A stretch of DNA of 64,000 bases, from positions 70,957,741 through 71,021,740 of the forward strand of contig CM076259.1 in assembly GCA_038380795.1 (NCBI GenBank), in the 5' to 3' direction. Shown piece by piece: positions 1-12,172 of this stretch. Origin of the DNA: Pyrocephalus nanus (Eukaryota; Chordata; Aves; Passeriformes; Tyrannidae). Under the pieces are notes generated by a model that saw only the letters and a program-made list of their open reading frames with translations, was not told where the DNA came from and ran no database searches. The position numbers and the translations under genes are program-made. How positions within the stretch are numbered: position 1 is the stretch's first letter; each line of letters starts with the position of its first letter.

Positions 1-2751
1 TGTCTTCCACATGCCATTCACAGTTTCAAAGATAAAGATGTTCATTTTATTTTTTTATTCCATCACTAATTTCTCTTATTTAATCTTTGCCACAATCCTT
101 GGTCATTCTTGCTGCTCTTCTATGCAATTTTTCCAGGTCTAATATGTATTTTTCAGCTATGGAAAGAGAGAAGAGAGACTAGATCTACTCTCAGTAAACA
201 ACACATGGATAACCACAAACATGTGCAGTGGCATAGCAATATTCTCTGAGTTCTATAATTCTAATTTCTATTATTCCACTTGGTATTCTTGATTGTTTTT
301 GAGCATGGATCCTTTTTCAGATTTTTAGTTCCAGGAACAAGCATTTTCACTAGTGTTGGAGATAAAAATATATATTCCAAAACTGAGGGACTGAGTCCTG
401 AATTCTGATGTTTTAATGCCGCTTTCTGAATTAAGTCACTAGAAAATCTGAAGGGTTTCAGTTTGAGAGCTAGTACAAATGTTTTTCGATTACAAACACC
501 CTTCTTAGTGACGACAGAAGTCAGTACAATAGTCTAACTGCATATCATAATTTCAGGGAATTTAGAGATTTTTTGCTAAATAGAACGTAGTTATTGTAGC
601 TTACAAAGTTTGAGAAGATTTTTTTCCCTAATATATCTTCTTCTAATTTACATCAATTTGTTTAATAAGAAGAAAATAAATATATAAAAGTACAACATTT
701 TAAATATTTTCAAAGTATATTTTAATGGGAATTAATATTATAGGCAATAATTTAGTATGTATTAAATAATAAACACTATTGATCTATACTTTATTATGAG
801 AACTGCATATTTAATGTTGAATGTGTTCAACTTGCAATAAAAGTATTTACAAATCATAAGGAAATAAACCAATCAGATAATTAACAATGTGGTTTCACAG
901 TTTCTAATAACATCAACATTTTATTGCAGAAATAGCCAGTCTCATTGTAAAACCCCAAACATACATCATGTTAAAGTTACAACAGAGAAGTAAGTGGCAA
1001 AGGTAGACTTCTTCCTTTATTCATCTCCATAATCCATTTAGTTGTCCCTTTTCTATTTGCATTTTTTGAGGGGTAGAGGCAGTAACAGGTTTATTATTTT
1101 ACATTTCTACTGGAGATTACTATGTAAACCAAAAATATTGATTAACAAACATGTTTTTTGTAACTCTTTTAGAAAATTTACTCATCAGAAAAGTCATAGG
1201 AGAATGTTTTATGCAAAGCATGAGAGTACCTATTTAAACAAAAAGGTCATTAAGGCCTGCTATGGACGTGTACTGCTGTTGAATGCTGTTTAAAGTGTGT
1301 CCTTAAAATGATTATGCACTAATACCTTTGCATTCCCAGTTGTAAATATTATTCTATCAGAACTTTGATCTTTATCTGATGTGAATTATGTCTTTATTAT
1401 CATATGTTACTCTTATCCTATCAACATTACATTTCTTTCCAAAAATGTGATGTGGCATTTAAAACAAAGTCTTGTGATCATCAGTATCTTAATACTAAAT
1501 ATTTAGCTTAAAGTTATGCTTGCAAACTGGAATCCACTACCCCTCTCTGGTTTTATGCCTATAGAAACAGGTGGATTCTGTTATTAAACTAAGTTCTAAC
1601 ATTGCAGAATTTAGGTTATTTGATTATATATAAAATTGCACAATCATTAGAGACATCAAAGAATCCCAAATTTTTGTGAACAGACCTCTCAAAATTTCAT
1701 CTCACTGAAAATGTGTAACAGAAATATTACACTTTTGTTTTTAATTCACAGCAGTCAAGCTTCTGCTCAAAAATCCAGAAACAATTAAGAATTTAATTTC
1801 TGTTTTGTGATATACATGCAGAGTCTTTTAAAAGAACAAAAAATACTCTACAGAGAAAAATTAACTTGGTGAAAATATAAGTTTAGGGTTTGATTTTACT
1901 ACAAAACACTAATATTGCCTTCATGAAGGAAATCCAAGTTTTGTTTTTAGGACTATCACAGATTTTCTGAGTGACTCTTAAAAAACCCCAAAAGGATCTA
2001 GACCCTGGTTTCTCCATCTTAAAATAAGATAATAACTTCCTAAAAAGAATATTAGTCAACAGTAGTTATAGTTTTTGAGAGCCTCTGATGAAAGTATCAA
2101 GCAATAGCAAAGAACACCTATTTCAGTTATTACTGAGCCTTAATTAAAAACCCCAAAAAAATAGTTTCTTTCTAGTCAGACTCAAAACTTGATAACTTTG
2201 TAAATCAGATTTATTTTATAAGTTAGCATAAAGCTGAACCCAACCTAGACATTTTCTTACTTAGAAAATGTGTATGACAGCTTCACAGTACGAATCCTGT
2301 CACTTTCATTATTTGAAAATTATGTGATCTTTTAGCTGACAGGATACCTTGCATAATTCACTCTTTGCTGCACTTGTTTTGGTGGCTTTGATATTACATG
2401 TAATTAGGAGTGCAATGCTGAATTATAAAAATATTAAGCAAACATAAAAGGTACTGACTGGAACATTTTATGATGAAGAAAACAACTCAGCTTTCAGAAA
2501 ATTGTCTTAAGGCTGTCTAACATATGTTAAGTGATGAAGTAGTCAGTTATTGAAATGTCAAATTAAGGATACCTTTTATATGATCTGTATAAGTTTCTGT
2601 ATATTGAAGATGTCTTTTGGATTTTTTCTGTTATTCATTTGAAAGTGACTGTAGTTAGCTCAAAGTAGGTAATGATGCTGCAAAATATTTGAATTTGGAA
2701 ACAAACATCTTTAGATTTCTAATTGAATAATTATATTATAGATATCTAAAT
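1..2751. other. Unique AT-rich DNA, no gene seen
   Basis: This stretch is AT-rich, with scattered A and T runs and stops in all frames. The longest open frame (1042-1293, plus, 83 codons) has no recognisable motif, no splice context and ordinary AT-rich composition, so it is read as chance. No repeat family was recognised here. Confidence 0.6.
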
Positions 2752-3105
2752 ATCACAGAACAGTTGAAGTTGGAAGGGACCTCTGAAGATCATCTCACTC
2801 AAACCCCTTACACAGGCAGGGTTACCTAGAGCCAGTTGCTGATGATCATGTCCAGATTGCTGTTGAATATTTCTAAGGATGAATACTTCAAAACCTCTCT
2901 GGGCAACCTGTGTCAGTACCTGGTCACCATGGCCATAAAATAAAGGTATTTCCTGATGATCAGATGGAACCTCCCATGTTTCACTTTGTGCCCATTGCCT
3001 CTGGTCCTGTCATCACCATTGAAAATGGCCTGGCTCCATCCCCTTTGCACTCTACCTTCAGGTATTTATAAACTTTGATAAGATCCCCCCAACCCTTTCC
3101 CCCAA
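2752..3105 (-). mobile_element. CR1 LINE, 3' end fragment (old copy)
   Basis: Read on the minus strand, this ends in the CR1 3' tail: on the plus strand it opens with CACAGAACAGTTGAAGTTGG and then AAGGGACCTCTGAAGATCAT. It continues through typical CR1 3'-UTR phrases (CTGGGCAACCTGTG, TTTGTGCCCATTGCCTCTGGTCC, TCAGGTATTTATAAACTTTGATAAGATCCCC). Only the last 350 bp or so of the element is present, as usual for 5'-truncated CR1. The terminal octamer repeat is eroded and there are several small indels, which suggests an old insertion. No coding part remains. Confidence 0.85.
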
Positions 3106-5820
3106 TGGGGAGAAAAGAAAGGAGGCATTACAAGGAAAAAAGAAAAAACCAGTATAAGATACCTATTTCTGAGGCTACATCCTATGACCCCAACATATTT
3201 ATGCTGAACTTCAGAATGGCTTTATTATATCTGAGTCTGTAAGTTCTGAGGTCAGTCCTAACATATTACTGTAATAGTAACTACATAATTTTCTATATGT
3301 GATATCAGTAACAATAAGATTCCCTTTAATTACAGGAACTGACAGGTCAGTTTCATCCTCCTTTGCTTTCTTTTCTCTCACTTCTTCCCTCCTTCTATCC
3401 TCCTTGACCCTGAAGCTAGGCCATACTTCTGAGCCCTGTCTCCATATTCCAGATTTGTATCAAGGCCTCTCCTTCTCTTCAAGATATTCTCAGCTTTGAA
3501 GAACTTCAGCATGTGTCCTCATCAGGGATCAAAAATTGAAGGATATTGCAAAGGGCACGGAGTTAAGAAAACAAGAAAATGCTGTGAAGTACAGAAGTGT
3601 TTCATTATTGCCATTGAAAATCATCAGAAAAACAGCAAATAAATAATGTACTGTTACAAAAAATATAATAAATTCAATAGCTTCAACTCAAGATGTAAGG
3701 GCACGGCTGAAGGCACTTTAATTGCCTAGTGTAGATAAACCCTGAGGTCATTGCAAGCAAGGCATTGAAAATGCACAGGGAAGCAGAAAATCTGGACAAC
3801 TTCATTCAGAATAGATTGAAGACATCACTGCCAGAAAGGAAAAAAAGATGAGAAATAAAATAAATAGGAGTTGTCCAAGCCAATTTGCATTTGTAGCTGA
3901 AATTATTCCCTGGGGGTGCCTTTATTCGATTAATATTCCTTCTTTTGAAATGTCAGATTCCGAGCAGGTAAGACGGTGAGCATAATCTGAGTAAATAAGG
4001 CAACATGCAATTGAATCTTTGTCTAATATAACATATATATTCTTTTACCCTATATGATATATCAGGAAGTGGACAAGCCATCCAGTGGGAAATTAGGCAG
4101 ATAATTCTGATCGTTTAATAGGTATAAAGTGTGTGAAAAAATGCCAGTCAAGGCTATGGATATATCACACGCCCGTAGTCAAGCTCTGGCATTTGTGTCT
4201 GTGAGGACTGTGCCCTAGCAATAATATGCATATGAACTCTGCTACAATAATCCACAACAGTGTTAAATTATGGTAATGGCACTATATGTGCAGTGCCCAC
4301 CTAGGAACACCATGGTGTAAGTTTAGCATGCCCCAGACATGGAGTATGCCAGTAGAGTGGTGAAAGATAATACTCAGATACCTTATTAAAACCATAGAAC
4401 AACAGAATCCACCAGCACTTTTGAGCAGAGTGCATGGGGACTTTCCTGAACAAGGGAGCTGTGCAGGATCATGTACTCTCTCCTTTCTGGCAAGTGACAC
4501 AGAACTTGTTGAACAAACTGCAGCAGCAATGCACAACCACATATCAAGGCATCCTTCATGCTGGAATGACTCACTGTGCTACCACTGACTGTGTGCATAG
4601 AAAATAAATAGCCCCCCTTAAGTATATCTCCCTTGTATTGCCTCTTTGTCAGATGGCTGCCATCAGCTTCTGGACTTACTTTACATCCTGTCTTAAAACC
4701 ATTCATAACTGTTGTGGGTTTATAACTTTCTATGATTATAATTGTATTGTTGTACACTGGTAACAGCATAAAGAACAGGAAGTGTGAATTACATCCAAGG
4801 TGATCTCTGAGCTCAGAAGTAGTCCAGAGCAGTTTACAGAGTGGCAGACTGCCCTGGATGACAGCAGGTTACAAAACTTAGTGCTGAGAGAGCAGTGCCT
4901 TTGGCCAGTATCCTAAACAACAGTAATTCCCTTGGGGAAATCAAGTAGTGGATTGTTGTACAGTGTCACAGATGCCTTAACCTCTGTAATGCTAAAGACC
5001 CCTCCTATTTGCAATTCACTGGTTTATTTTTCACTTGCATCTGCATAACCCTTGACCTAAGCTGTTTTGGCAGTACTTTTCTGAAACTATTGTGACAGTG
5101 TTTTTCCCTTCATGCCTTCATGCATACTTATGAGTGGCTTCCTAGTAAAAAATTAGTTGAGTCTATTAAGTCTTATCTCGAAGAGTAGTTTTCTGCTGAT
5201 TTTTAGAAGATGCTATTTTTTTTTATGTCAAGTAAAATGGATTGAAAAATGAAAGAAAACTATGTATTTTTAAAAAATGGAACACATGTTCTATATTGTT
5301 GTATTATACCTTGGTTTTATTTTTTTTTCCTAATTCTTTTCTATGTCTGTATCCTTTAGAACACTCACCTCTCAGTCACCTTTAAAATGATCATATGTCC
5401 TGTCTATATCAAGTCAGCTTCTGGATTAGGGGACCAGCATGGATGTCTTTCTTAATCATAAGGTAATACATAATAGAAGACATCAAAGTGTCTATATATG
5501 TGCATTTCTGTTCAACACATGAAAACTCCTTAGAGTTATTTATGTGTTTGTCTATCTTTGAAATATGGTTGCCCAACTACATACTTTCAAAGGAATGTGA
5601 CTTTTGTAGCCTTATAGCTGTTCTTCCAGAAGACTAAAGTGAAACTGAAACACTGACTTGAAACACTTGCTTGGGAATGTGTGATTTTGGGTTTTGATGA
5701 CTGCTCAGCTATAGACAAGAAAATAATTACCTGTTCCAGTAATTATTAAATCAAAACCATAGTAAGATCTGGGTATATTTTACCATTCACATGTTAAGAG
5801 CTTCAAAGCTTTTATAATTG
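3106..5820. other. Unique DNA, no gene seen
   Basis: No gene was recognised. Two overlapping minus-strand open frames (4282-4542 and 4386-4769) lie in a somewhat less AT-rich patch, but they show no known domain and no splice context. The patch could be an old unrecognised repeat. The part from about 3650 to 4230 is plain unique sequence with several homeodomain-like AT motifs. Confidence 0.5.
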
Positions 5821-5826
5821 GCTTCA

Positions 5827-5848
5827 AAAAAAAAAAAAAAAAAAAAAG
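5827..5848. repeat. Poly(A) homopolymer
   Basis: This is an uninterrupted A run of about 22 bases. No AATAAA signal or target-site duplication is visible around it, so it is treated as a simple repeat and not as the tail of a retrocopy. Confidence 0.85.
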
Positions 5849-6979
5849 TCTCTTCTCTTCTTCTCCAGACCGGGATAGAAAATTGAGAATTAGATAGCTA
5901 CAAAACATCATTGCTGCCTTAGTATTCCTAAAAGCAGCCATGTCACAAAGGGTTATTGAACCATTGTCATGATACAATAGATGTCATTCCTCTTTCAAGA
6001 ACAGAAGTGTGGACTTCTGTGTTTATAGAAGACATATTGCTATAGTCTTTATAATATGAAATTGTTTAGGAACTTCAGTCTATGCAAACAGTATACATAC
6101 ATATTGATTTAATTCTAGAAAATCCATACACATTTTCTGGTCTAGTGTTTTCAATATGTTATATTTTGACAGCTGGAAAAAAAAGTCAAATTTTGTTTCT
6201 ACTCTTTCTCAGTTCATAATGCATCAACATTATGTTAACTGAATTATATACCTTAGAATGTTTATATGCAAGTACTTCTGACCATATGCTTATTTACAGA
6301 AGACAGTTCTCTCTCTGAAGACATCAAATTATTAAGCTATGAGAGAACACAAAAACAAGTAATGAAGAATTTCAAAATCACATTTTCCTCCCTAAGTATG
6401 CATTCTAGTAACTTCAGTGAAGTGAATACTCGACTAATCACATCGTAGCATTAAAAAAGACAGAAATATTAAAAAGCAAAACAAAAGCAAACAAACTTCC
6501 TTAACTCTGCACAGTTGTTTTTTAAACTCATCTGAAAATCTTACAGGCATTTAATATTATAGTTGAATTTCTCAGCTGTCTTTAGATATTGTGTGGGTGG
6601 ACTGAAAGAAAAAAAGGTGATTAGCTGCTTTATTTTTCCTGACTTTAAAACTGTGTATTTTTTTCTATTTATTTCTCAAGAAAGTCCTTTATGACTAACA
6701 CCCAAGGACAGATTCTGTCGATTCAAATTTTGTCCTTTAGGTGACATAGTAGTGTAGATTACCAGAAACTTTGAACTCCCTACAAAAAAAAAATTGCAAT
6801 TCCACACTTACAGTTTACTGATAATATGTAGCCAGTTTGGAGATTTTACACAGGGAAAAATCTTATTAGAAAAAAAAAGGTTACGGAGGCTTGAAGAATT
6901 AAGGTTGAATACTAAAAAACTATGCTAATATAGGCAAAATGAAAGGACACTAGCACTAAATAAACAAAAATACACTAAC
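5849..6979. other. Unique DNA, no gene seen
   Basis: The stretch is AT-rich with several short A runs. The only open frame of note (6266-6448, plus, 60 codons) has no recognisable feature. Confidence 0.55.
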
Positions 6980-7062
6980 ATGACATAACCTCTGCTATGT
7001 AGGAGGTGAAATCAGATGATATAATGGTTCCTTCTGACCTTAAATCTGTGATACTTTGAAAT
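6980..7062 (+). mobile_element. Ancient CR1-like LINE 3' tail
   Basis: The segment GAAATCAGATGATATAATGG followed by TTCCTTCTGACCTTAAATCT resembles the conserved 3' terminus of older amniote CR1 families (a 'cagatgatctaatggtcccttctggcctt...' type end, from memory). Only about 80 bp can be recognised. The sequence upstream has drifted too far to assign by eye. Confidence 0.5.
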
Positions 7063-8589
7063 TTCTCATCTTGTTATGGTGTAGCATTTTTTTCATGAAG
7101 AAATGTAGGTTCAGCCAGACTCAGGATCAGATGAAGAAGAAGCCTCTGGGAGGGACAATAGCAATGATGTTTAAGGAATAAAATCCACTACATGAAAAGT
7201 AACCAGACACAGAACAAAAAAGGTGCGAATTTGAAACTGGGGAAAGTAAACAGCAGGAGTAAAGAAAGACTTTAGTAAAAGGAAGCATTACAAAGAGTAG
7301 CTGTGTTAAATGATCCAAATGCAGATTGTTAGAGTTCTATCTCCCTCTGACAACTTTCGAGAAGCATATGCTTCCTTTTGCATCTTGCTATGCTTGACTC
7401 CTTATTGTGCAGACATTGATGTGATTCCACTAAAGGTATCTGTTCTGTGTGTAACCCGGCATGTGCAAGTAAATTGATTAGTTCTGCCACCTTATACAAT
7501 CACCATCCAACTTAGTAAAGAAAAGCCTGTTTTTTGTGAGAGCCATCTGCTTCTACTGGCTGGAAGCTCTATGAAGTGGCAGAAACCCAGGGCTCGGCCA
7601 GGTTTCCAAAAGTAAGAAGAAAGCTTGGCTTTTATAAACCTATCTGGAAGGTCATAACAGGCATCTGACAATGAAAATAAGGGGTTTCTGGGAAATATGA
7701 TCATATTAGCACTGAACTATTCAATGTGCCTATTGTGATGAGGATCGTACTGTTTCACGTTTAGAATTTATTCCATGGCAACTATAGTATCAAGATTCAT
7801 CTCTCATCTGTAAATGATAATTGTCAGTATCCATGTGGTTTGGCAAAGCACATGATAGACTTCTGTGACAGACAAGCATTTCCTAGCCCACTGAGAGGCA
7901 AGTTGTTAACAGAAAGGCCCATAAGATTCACTGAAGGTATTGGGAACAGAAGTCTGAGATGGAGTTGAATGCCAGTGTAAGCAGGATATTTTAGGCTATT
8001 GGCATAATTGCACTCTTCACAGAACAATGGCTTTCATTCTGAAGCCAGTTCAGAGAAATGCAGATAAACTTCCAATTTATGGAAAGACTCAAAACTAAAT
8101 CCCTAAATTAATGTGAAACTACCTTTTTTTTTGTTCTCTTGTCTGAGACTTGATACTTTTTATTTTTTCACTGTTTACTTAATGCTCTAAATAGGCTTGT
8201 GTGCTTCTCTCTGTGTTTTTTTACTTGTTCATTTTGATCATATGCACAGTATTATTAAAGTCTGCTCAAGATTAAAGATATTAAAGATACAAAGACAGAT
8301 CTAGAATCCACTCACATTTTTACTATTTTCTTTTTATTTCACAGCTTTCAGATCACTAAATGTTTTTACTCATGTTGTTCTCCGAAGTAAACCATCTACC
8401 TCATGATGTAGAGTTGTACCCCAGTCTTAGATTTGACCTCTGAAAAGGAAAACTTTAAAAAATTCCATGAAGTCCAGCTATAAGGTAGTATTTATTTATG
8501 ATTAATGAGAAAAGAAGTATTCATTTAATCAGTAAGGAATAGTACAAAAACATTAAGCCAAGTTAGAAAAGCTGTGAGTAGAAATCAAT

Positions 8590-8885
8590 AACACTAAGAC
8601 TGGATTTAGTTGCTCTGTAATTATTAAACCCGAGCGTAATTTTCTTTTTTTGAGTAAGAGAAATTGAGATAACATCTATCACTTGTCACTTAAGGAAGCA
8701 TTTACAAGTTTATTTACCACGTGGTAATTAATATGCTAAGTTTCACAAATGAAGCAATTAACATGCTTGTTCTGTTGTCTCTGCAAAGCATGTGGATATA
8801 CAGTACCCGCATTTTACTGAAAAATAATCAAAAGAGCACAATATGTCTGATTAATTCAGTCAAGCACTGCATGGAATTATTAAAG
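8590..8885. promoter_or_regulatory. Candidate conserved non-coding block with palindromic E-box
   Basis: The block is dense in homeodomain-type AT motifs (TAATTA, GATTAATT, AATTATTAAA). At 8714-8727 it holds a perfect 14-bp palindrome, TTACCACGTGGTAA, centred on a CACGTG E-box. The motifs are seen directly. Conservation and enhancer activity are inferences only. There is no coding frame. Confidence 0.2.
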
Positions 8886-9660
8886 TCTTAGAACCTGAGA
8901 AGACAATATTATCTACCCACACGCAGGTAGATGCGAGACAGAGTACTGGGGTGTACACAGATATATAGAATTTAGGCTATGATCACACCCATATATTTTA
9001 GACCTTCATCTTCCTCAATGAAGATTGGCCATGGCATCTGTGACCAATGCACTCTGAAGAATTGATGATGTACAGGAAAAGTCAGAAACACTGGATATAT
9101 CCATGCTTCCAGGATGCTTTCTGTACAGAGGTACTTAGAAGATAAGAACTTGTTGGAGGAGATGGAACTTATCAAAATTGTTTCAAAATCGGAGTTTAGT
9201 AGTTACAGATCTTCAGAAACAGGAGGTTGCAACTCAGCAGACTTCTTGTATGTTACCTACACATGCTTCACTTTCTGTAAAACAAAAGGTGGAACATGGG
9301 CACTTATCTACTTACAATTGACACTTTTGTGCATGTATTTGATCATATGCTTAATAAGTTTACTCACCTACATGTTTAGACACACTTGAGCTGGTCTGTT
9401 TTTATAGTGTTTACAGAGTTTTAGGCAATTATGTCCAATGTGACTGGTGTTATTTTTCTTCTTTATAGAAAATACCAGTCATTAAAAACAGTCTCTTAAA
9501 AAACATTCGCTGTAACCTTTAGACCAAAAGATACTGCTAGATACAAGGAAGCATCTATCACACATTGTTCTGATCAAAGCATTGTTTAATCCTCATCTGT
9601 TTACAGTAGGACACATTTACATGAATATGTTCCAGGAAGGAAACAAGTAGATCAAAAATG

Positions 9661-9683
9661 AAAAACAAACAAACAAACAAACA
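9661..9683. repeat. (CAAA)n simple repeat
   Basis: This is a short perfect AAAC/CAAA tetranucleotide tract of about five units. Confidence 0.8.
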
Positions 9684-11509
9684 CACTTGAGCCTTGTAGC
9701 AGGTGCCTTCTGTTCCCTGGCATAACTGGCTGTCTGTCAAAAGTTAGTAGGCTTGCCAAACTCATTGTGCAGTTTGGCTCACTGGACGCTAATAAAAATG
9801 TAAATCCTCCATAAAAATCTAACGTCATGAACGTATTTCAGAACTTGCAGTCATTTCATGCTTCCTATTTTATACTTCCACTGCTTGGCCTGTAGTCTTG
9901 TGCATGCAGCCCAAGATTTCTGAAACCTTTTGGCAATGCAACAGATACAGGGAGAGGCAATGTTTCCTCCACAATGCATCAGGGAATGTAGAGTCATGTT
10001 GCCTGAATTTGCTTGCTCCTGCTGTTGAAAACACTCATGAAATACCTTAGCACAAGTTGCATTTGCAGTAAAGATCATTGTCATTGCTCAGTAAGTCTCA
10101 TTGTACACTCGCTTTTTCCACCTGGCAGCATGGTACCTCTACGGCTGCTACACCACCTGAGGACAAACAGACAGAAAATTATTTATTCAATGTCTGTTCT
10201 AAGAAGCAAAAACACAGGAACATTGTAATAGCTTAGGTTGAAAATCAGGGTAAAAAAGAATTCAGTCAGATATTTTTTTGCATGGGGCTGTTTGGAAGCA
10301 GATTTTTTTGTCCAAAGTTACCATTTGCAGTTCCATGATTCTTGCAGCACACAGTCTCATTGATTTTTGTGGGTCTGTTACAGCACAGTAATTGGATCTC
10401 TTCCAAATTCACCAAACTATTAGATGGTGGAGAAAAGAATAGAAGAAGGCTGACATGTGCGACATACAGCTTAGATGGGACTGAAGTGTTCCTCTAGACT
10501 CAGGAGCACAGATCTTCCAGGTCTCCCATGAAACAATTTCTGATTTCTTCCTTGCCCTCCTGTATTTCCTTCCCTTTCTTTGAGACTGAATCAAATATGT
10601 CATTGTCACTCCTGATGTCTGTAAATTTTTTCTCCACAGACCCCAAACATAAGCTATTCTAGTAATTAATTATTCCTCTCATTAAAATGTATTTTAAGGT
10701 GTTTTCATGAAATAGTGTGTTACTCTTATTTTCCCCGTACATACAAGTTCTGAACCATGAACCACCCTTGGTACTGTATTTTGTCCAGGCCCATTGGCAG
10801 CTCTGTGTTTCGTACAATTCCTAAGAAATGCAGCTATATTCAGTGTTAAAGACTTTCTTATCTATTTTCTTTTTTTTTTTTTTTTCAAAGATAGGCATTG
10901 TTGCATCAGAAATTAAGCCAAGAAATTATGTAAATGATAAATTTGACCCTTTTGAGATCTTTCCAGCAGCTACAAAGGAACAATAGAATTAAATTAAAAA
11001 CTATCTTAATAAAAATACCATAAATAAAATTGGTAAAATTGTCATGCTTATATTGAAAGGAAATTCTCAATAATAGAAAGTCACACAGGAATTTTGATGC
11101 AATAAAATTACCCCACTGAAAGGAATTTTATGTAACGTATCTTCAAGACTCAAAAAAAAAAAAAGGAAATGAACAGCAGAGCTATTTATAAGGAAGATCA
11201 AACATGTTGAAAGCCAAGTTGATTTTATTTTTAGATTATATTATTATCACAAATCGTAAGAAGTCAAAAATTACAGATGCAATATCACTAGCTTTTGAGA
11301 ACTGAAGTACACAAAAGTGAAGGGGGGAAAAAAAAAAGAAAGAAAAAAACCCTTAGAGATTTCTTTACAAAAAATATACTGCCATAAAAATGGTAAAATT
11401 ATTACATGTTCTATGATAGAGCCTCGATATATATAAAGAACCCCTTTTCAGCACATAAGGTCGCATTGTGATCTAAGTATGTTTCTAAGTGTCTTACGGT
11501 CTCTCTATA

Positions 11510-12172
11510 TGGATGGGAGAGGGATGGGGTCAACGGCAAGCTGAATATGCATCAGAAGTGCCCTGGCAGCCAAGAGAGGCAACTGTGTCCTGGGTGGCAT
11601 CAGGCAAAGCATCGCCAGCCAGGTGAGGAAGGGGATTGTCCAGCTCTGCTCTGCACTGGTGAGGCCTTACATTGAATATTGTGTGTAGTTTTGGTCATTG
11701 CAATATAAGAAGGGATTAAGCTCTTAGAGAATGTCCAAAGGAGGGCAGCAAAGATGGTGAAGGGCCTTAAGGGGAAGCTGTATGAGGAGTGGCTGAGGTC
11801 ACTCAGTCTGTTCAGCCTGGAAAAGAGGAGACTGAGGGAGACCTCATTGCAATTTACAACTTCCTTGTAAAGGGAGAAAGAGCAGCAGACGCTGATCTCT
11901 TCACTGTGGTGAGCAGTGTAGGAATGGCTTGAAGCTCTGTCAGGGGAGGTTTAGATTGGATATTAGGAACAAGTTCTTCACCCAGAGTGTGGCTGGGCAC
12001 TGGAACAGGCATCTCATGCAAATGGTCACAGCACCAAGCCTGACAGAGTTCAAGAAGCATTTGGGAAATGCTCTCAGGTAGACAGTGTGATTCTTGGGGC
12101 TTTCCTGTGCAGGGACAGGAGTTGGACTCAGTGATCCTAGTGAGTCCCTTCCAACTCTGTAGTTCTATGTTT
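11510..12172 (+). mobile_element. CR1 LINE, 5'-truncated, broken ORF2 end plus 3' UTR
   Basis: On the plus strand this follows the last part of CR1 ORF2 and the 3' UTR: GTGCCCTGGCAGCCAAGAGA, then GTGAGGCCTTACATTGAATA, then CTGTTCAGCCTGGAAAAGAG, then GTTGGACTCAGTGATCCTAG with a terminal CCTTCCAACTCTGTAGTTCT. The conceptual product matches the C-terminal part of the LINE reverse-transcriptase protein (a CPGSQE-like block, then the carboxy tail), but indels and stops break every frame. The terminal octamer repeat is degraded. The upstream limit is uncertain by some tens of bases. It belongs to the same general subfamily as the copies at 17101 and 37030. Confidence 0.9.

Larger units (their letters stand above)
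7063..11509. other. Unique DNA, no gene seen
   Basis: This is AT-rich non-coding sequence. Short open frames on both strands (for example 7824-8027, 9114-9389, 9851-10084) carry no recognisable domain. It includes a candidate regulatory block at about 8590-8885 and a small (CAAA)n tract at about 9661-9683, both listed separately. There are A-rich runs near 11151-11164 and 11327-11349. Confidence 0.5.

Noticed and set aside
4386..4769. 127-codon minus-strand open frame
   Set aside because: No domain, signal or splice context. An overlapping frame on the same strand is equally open, and the composition does not look coding.
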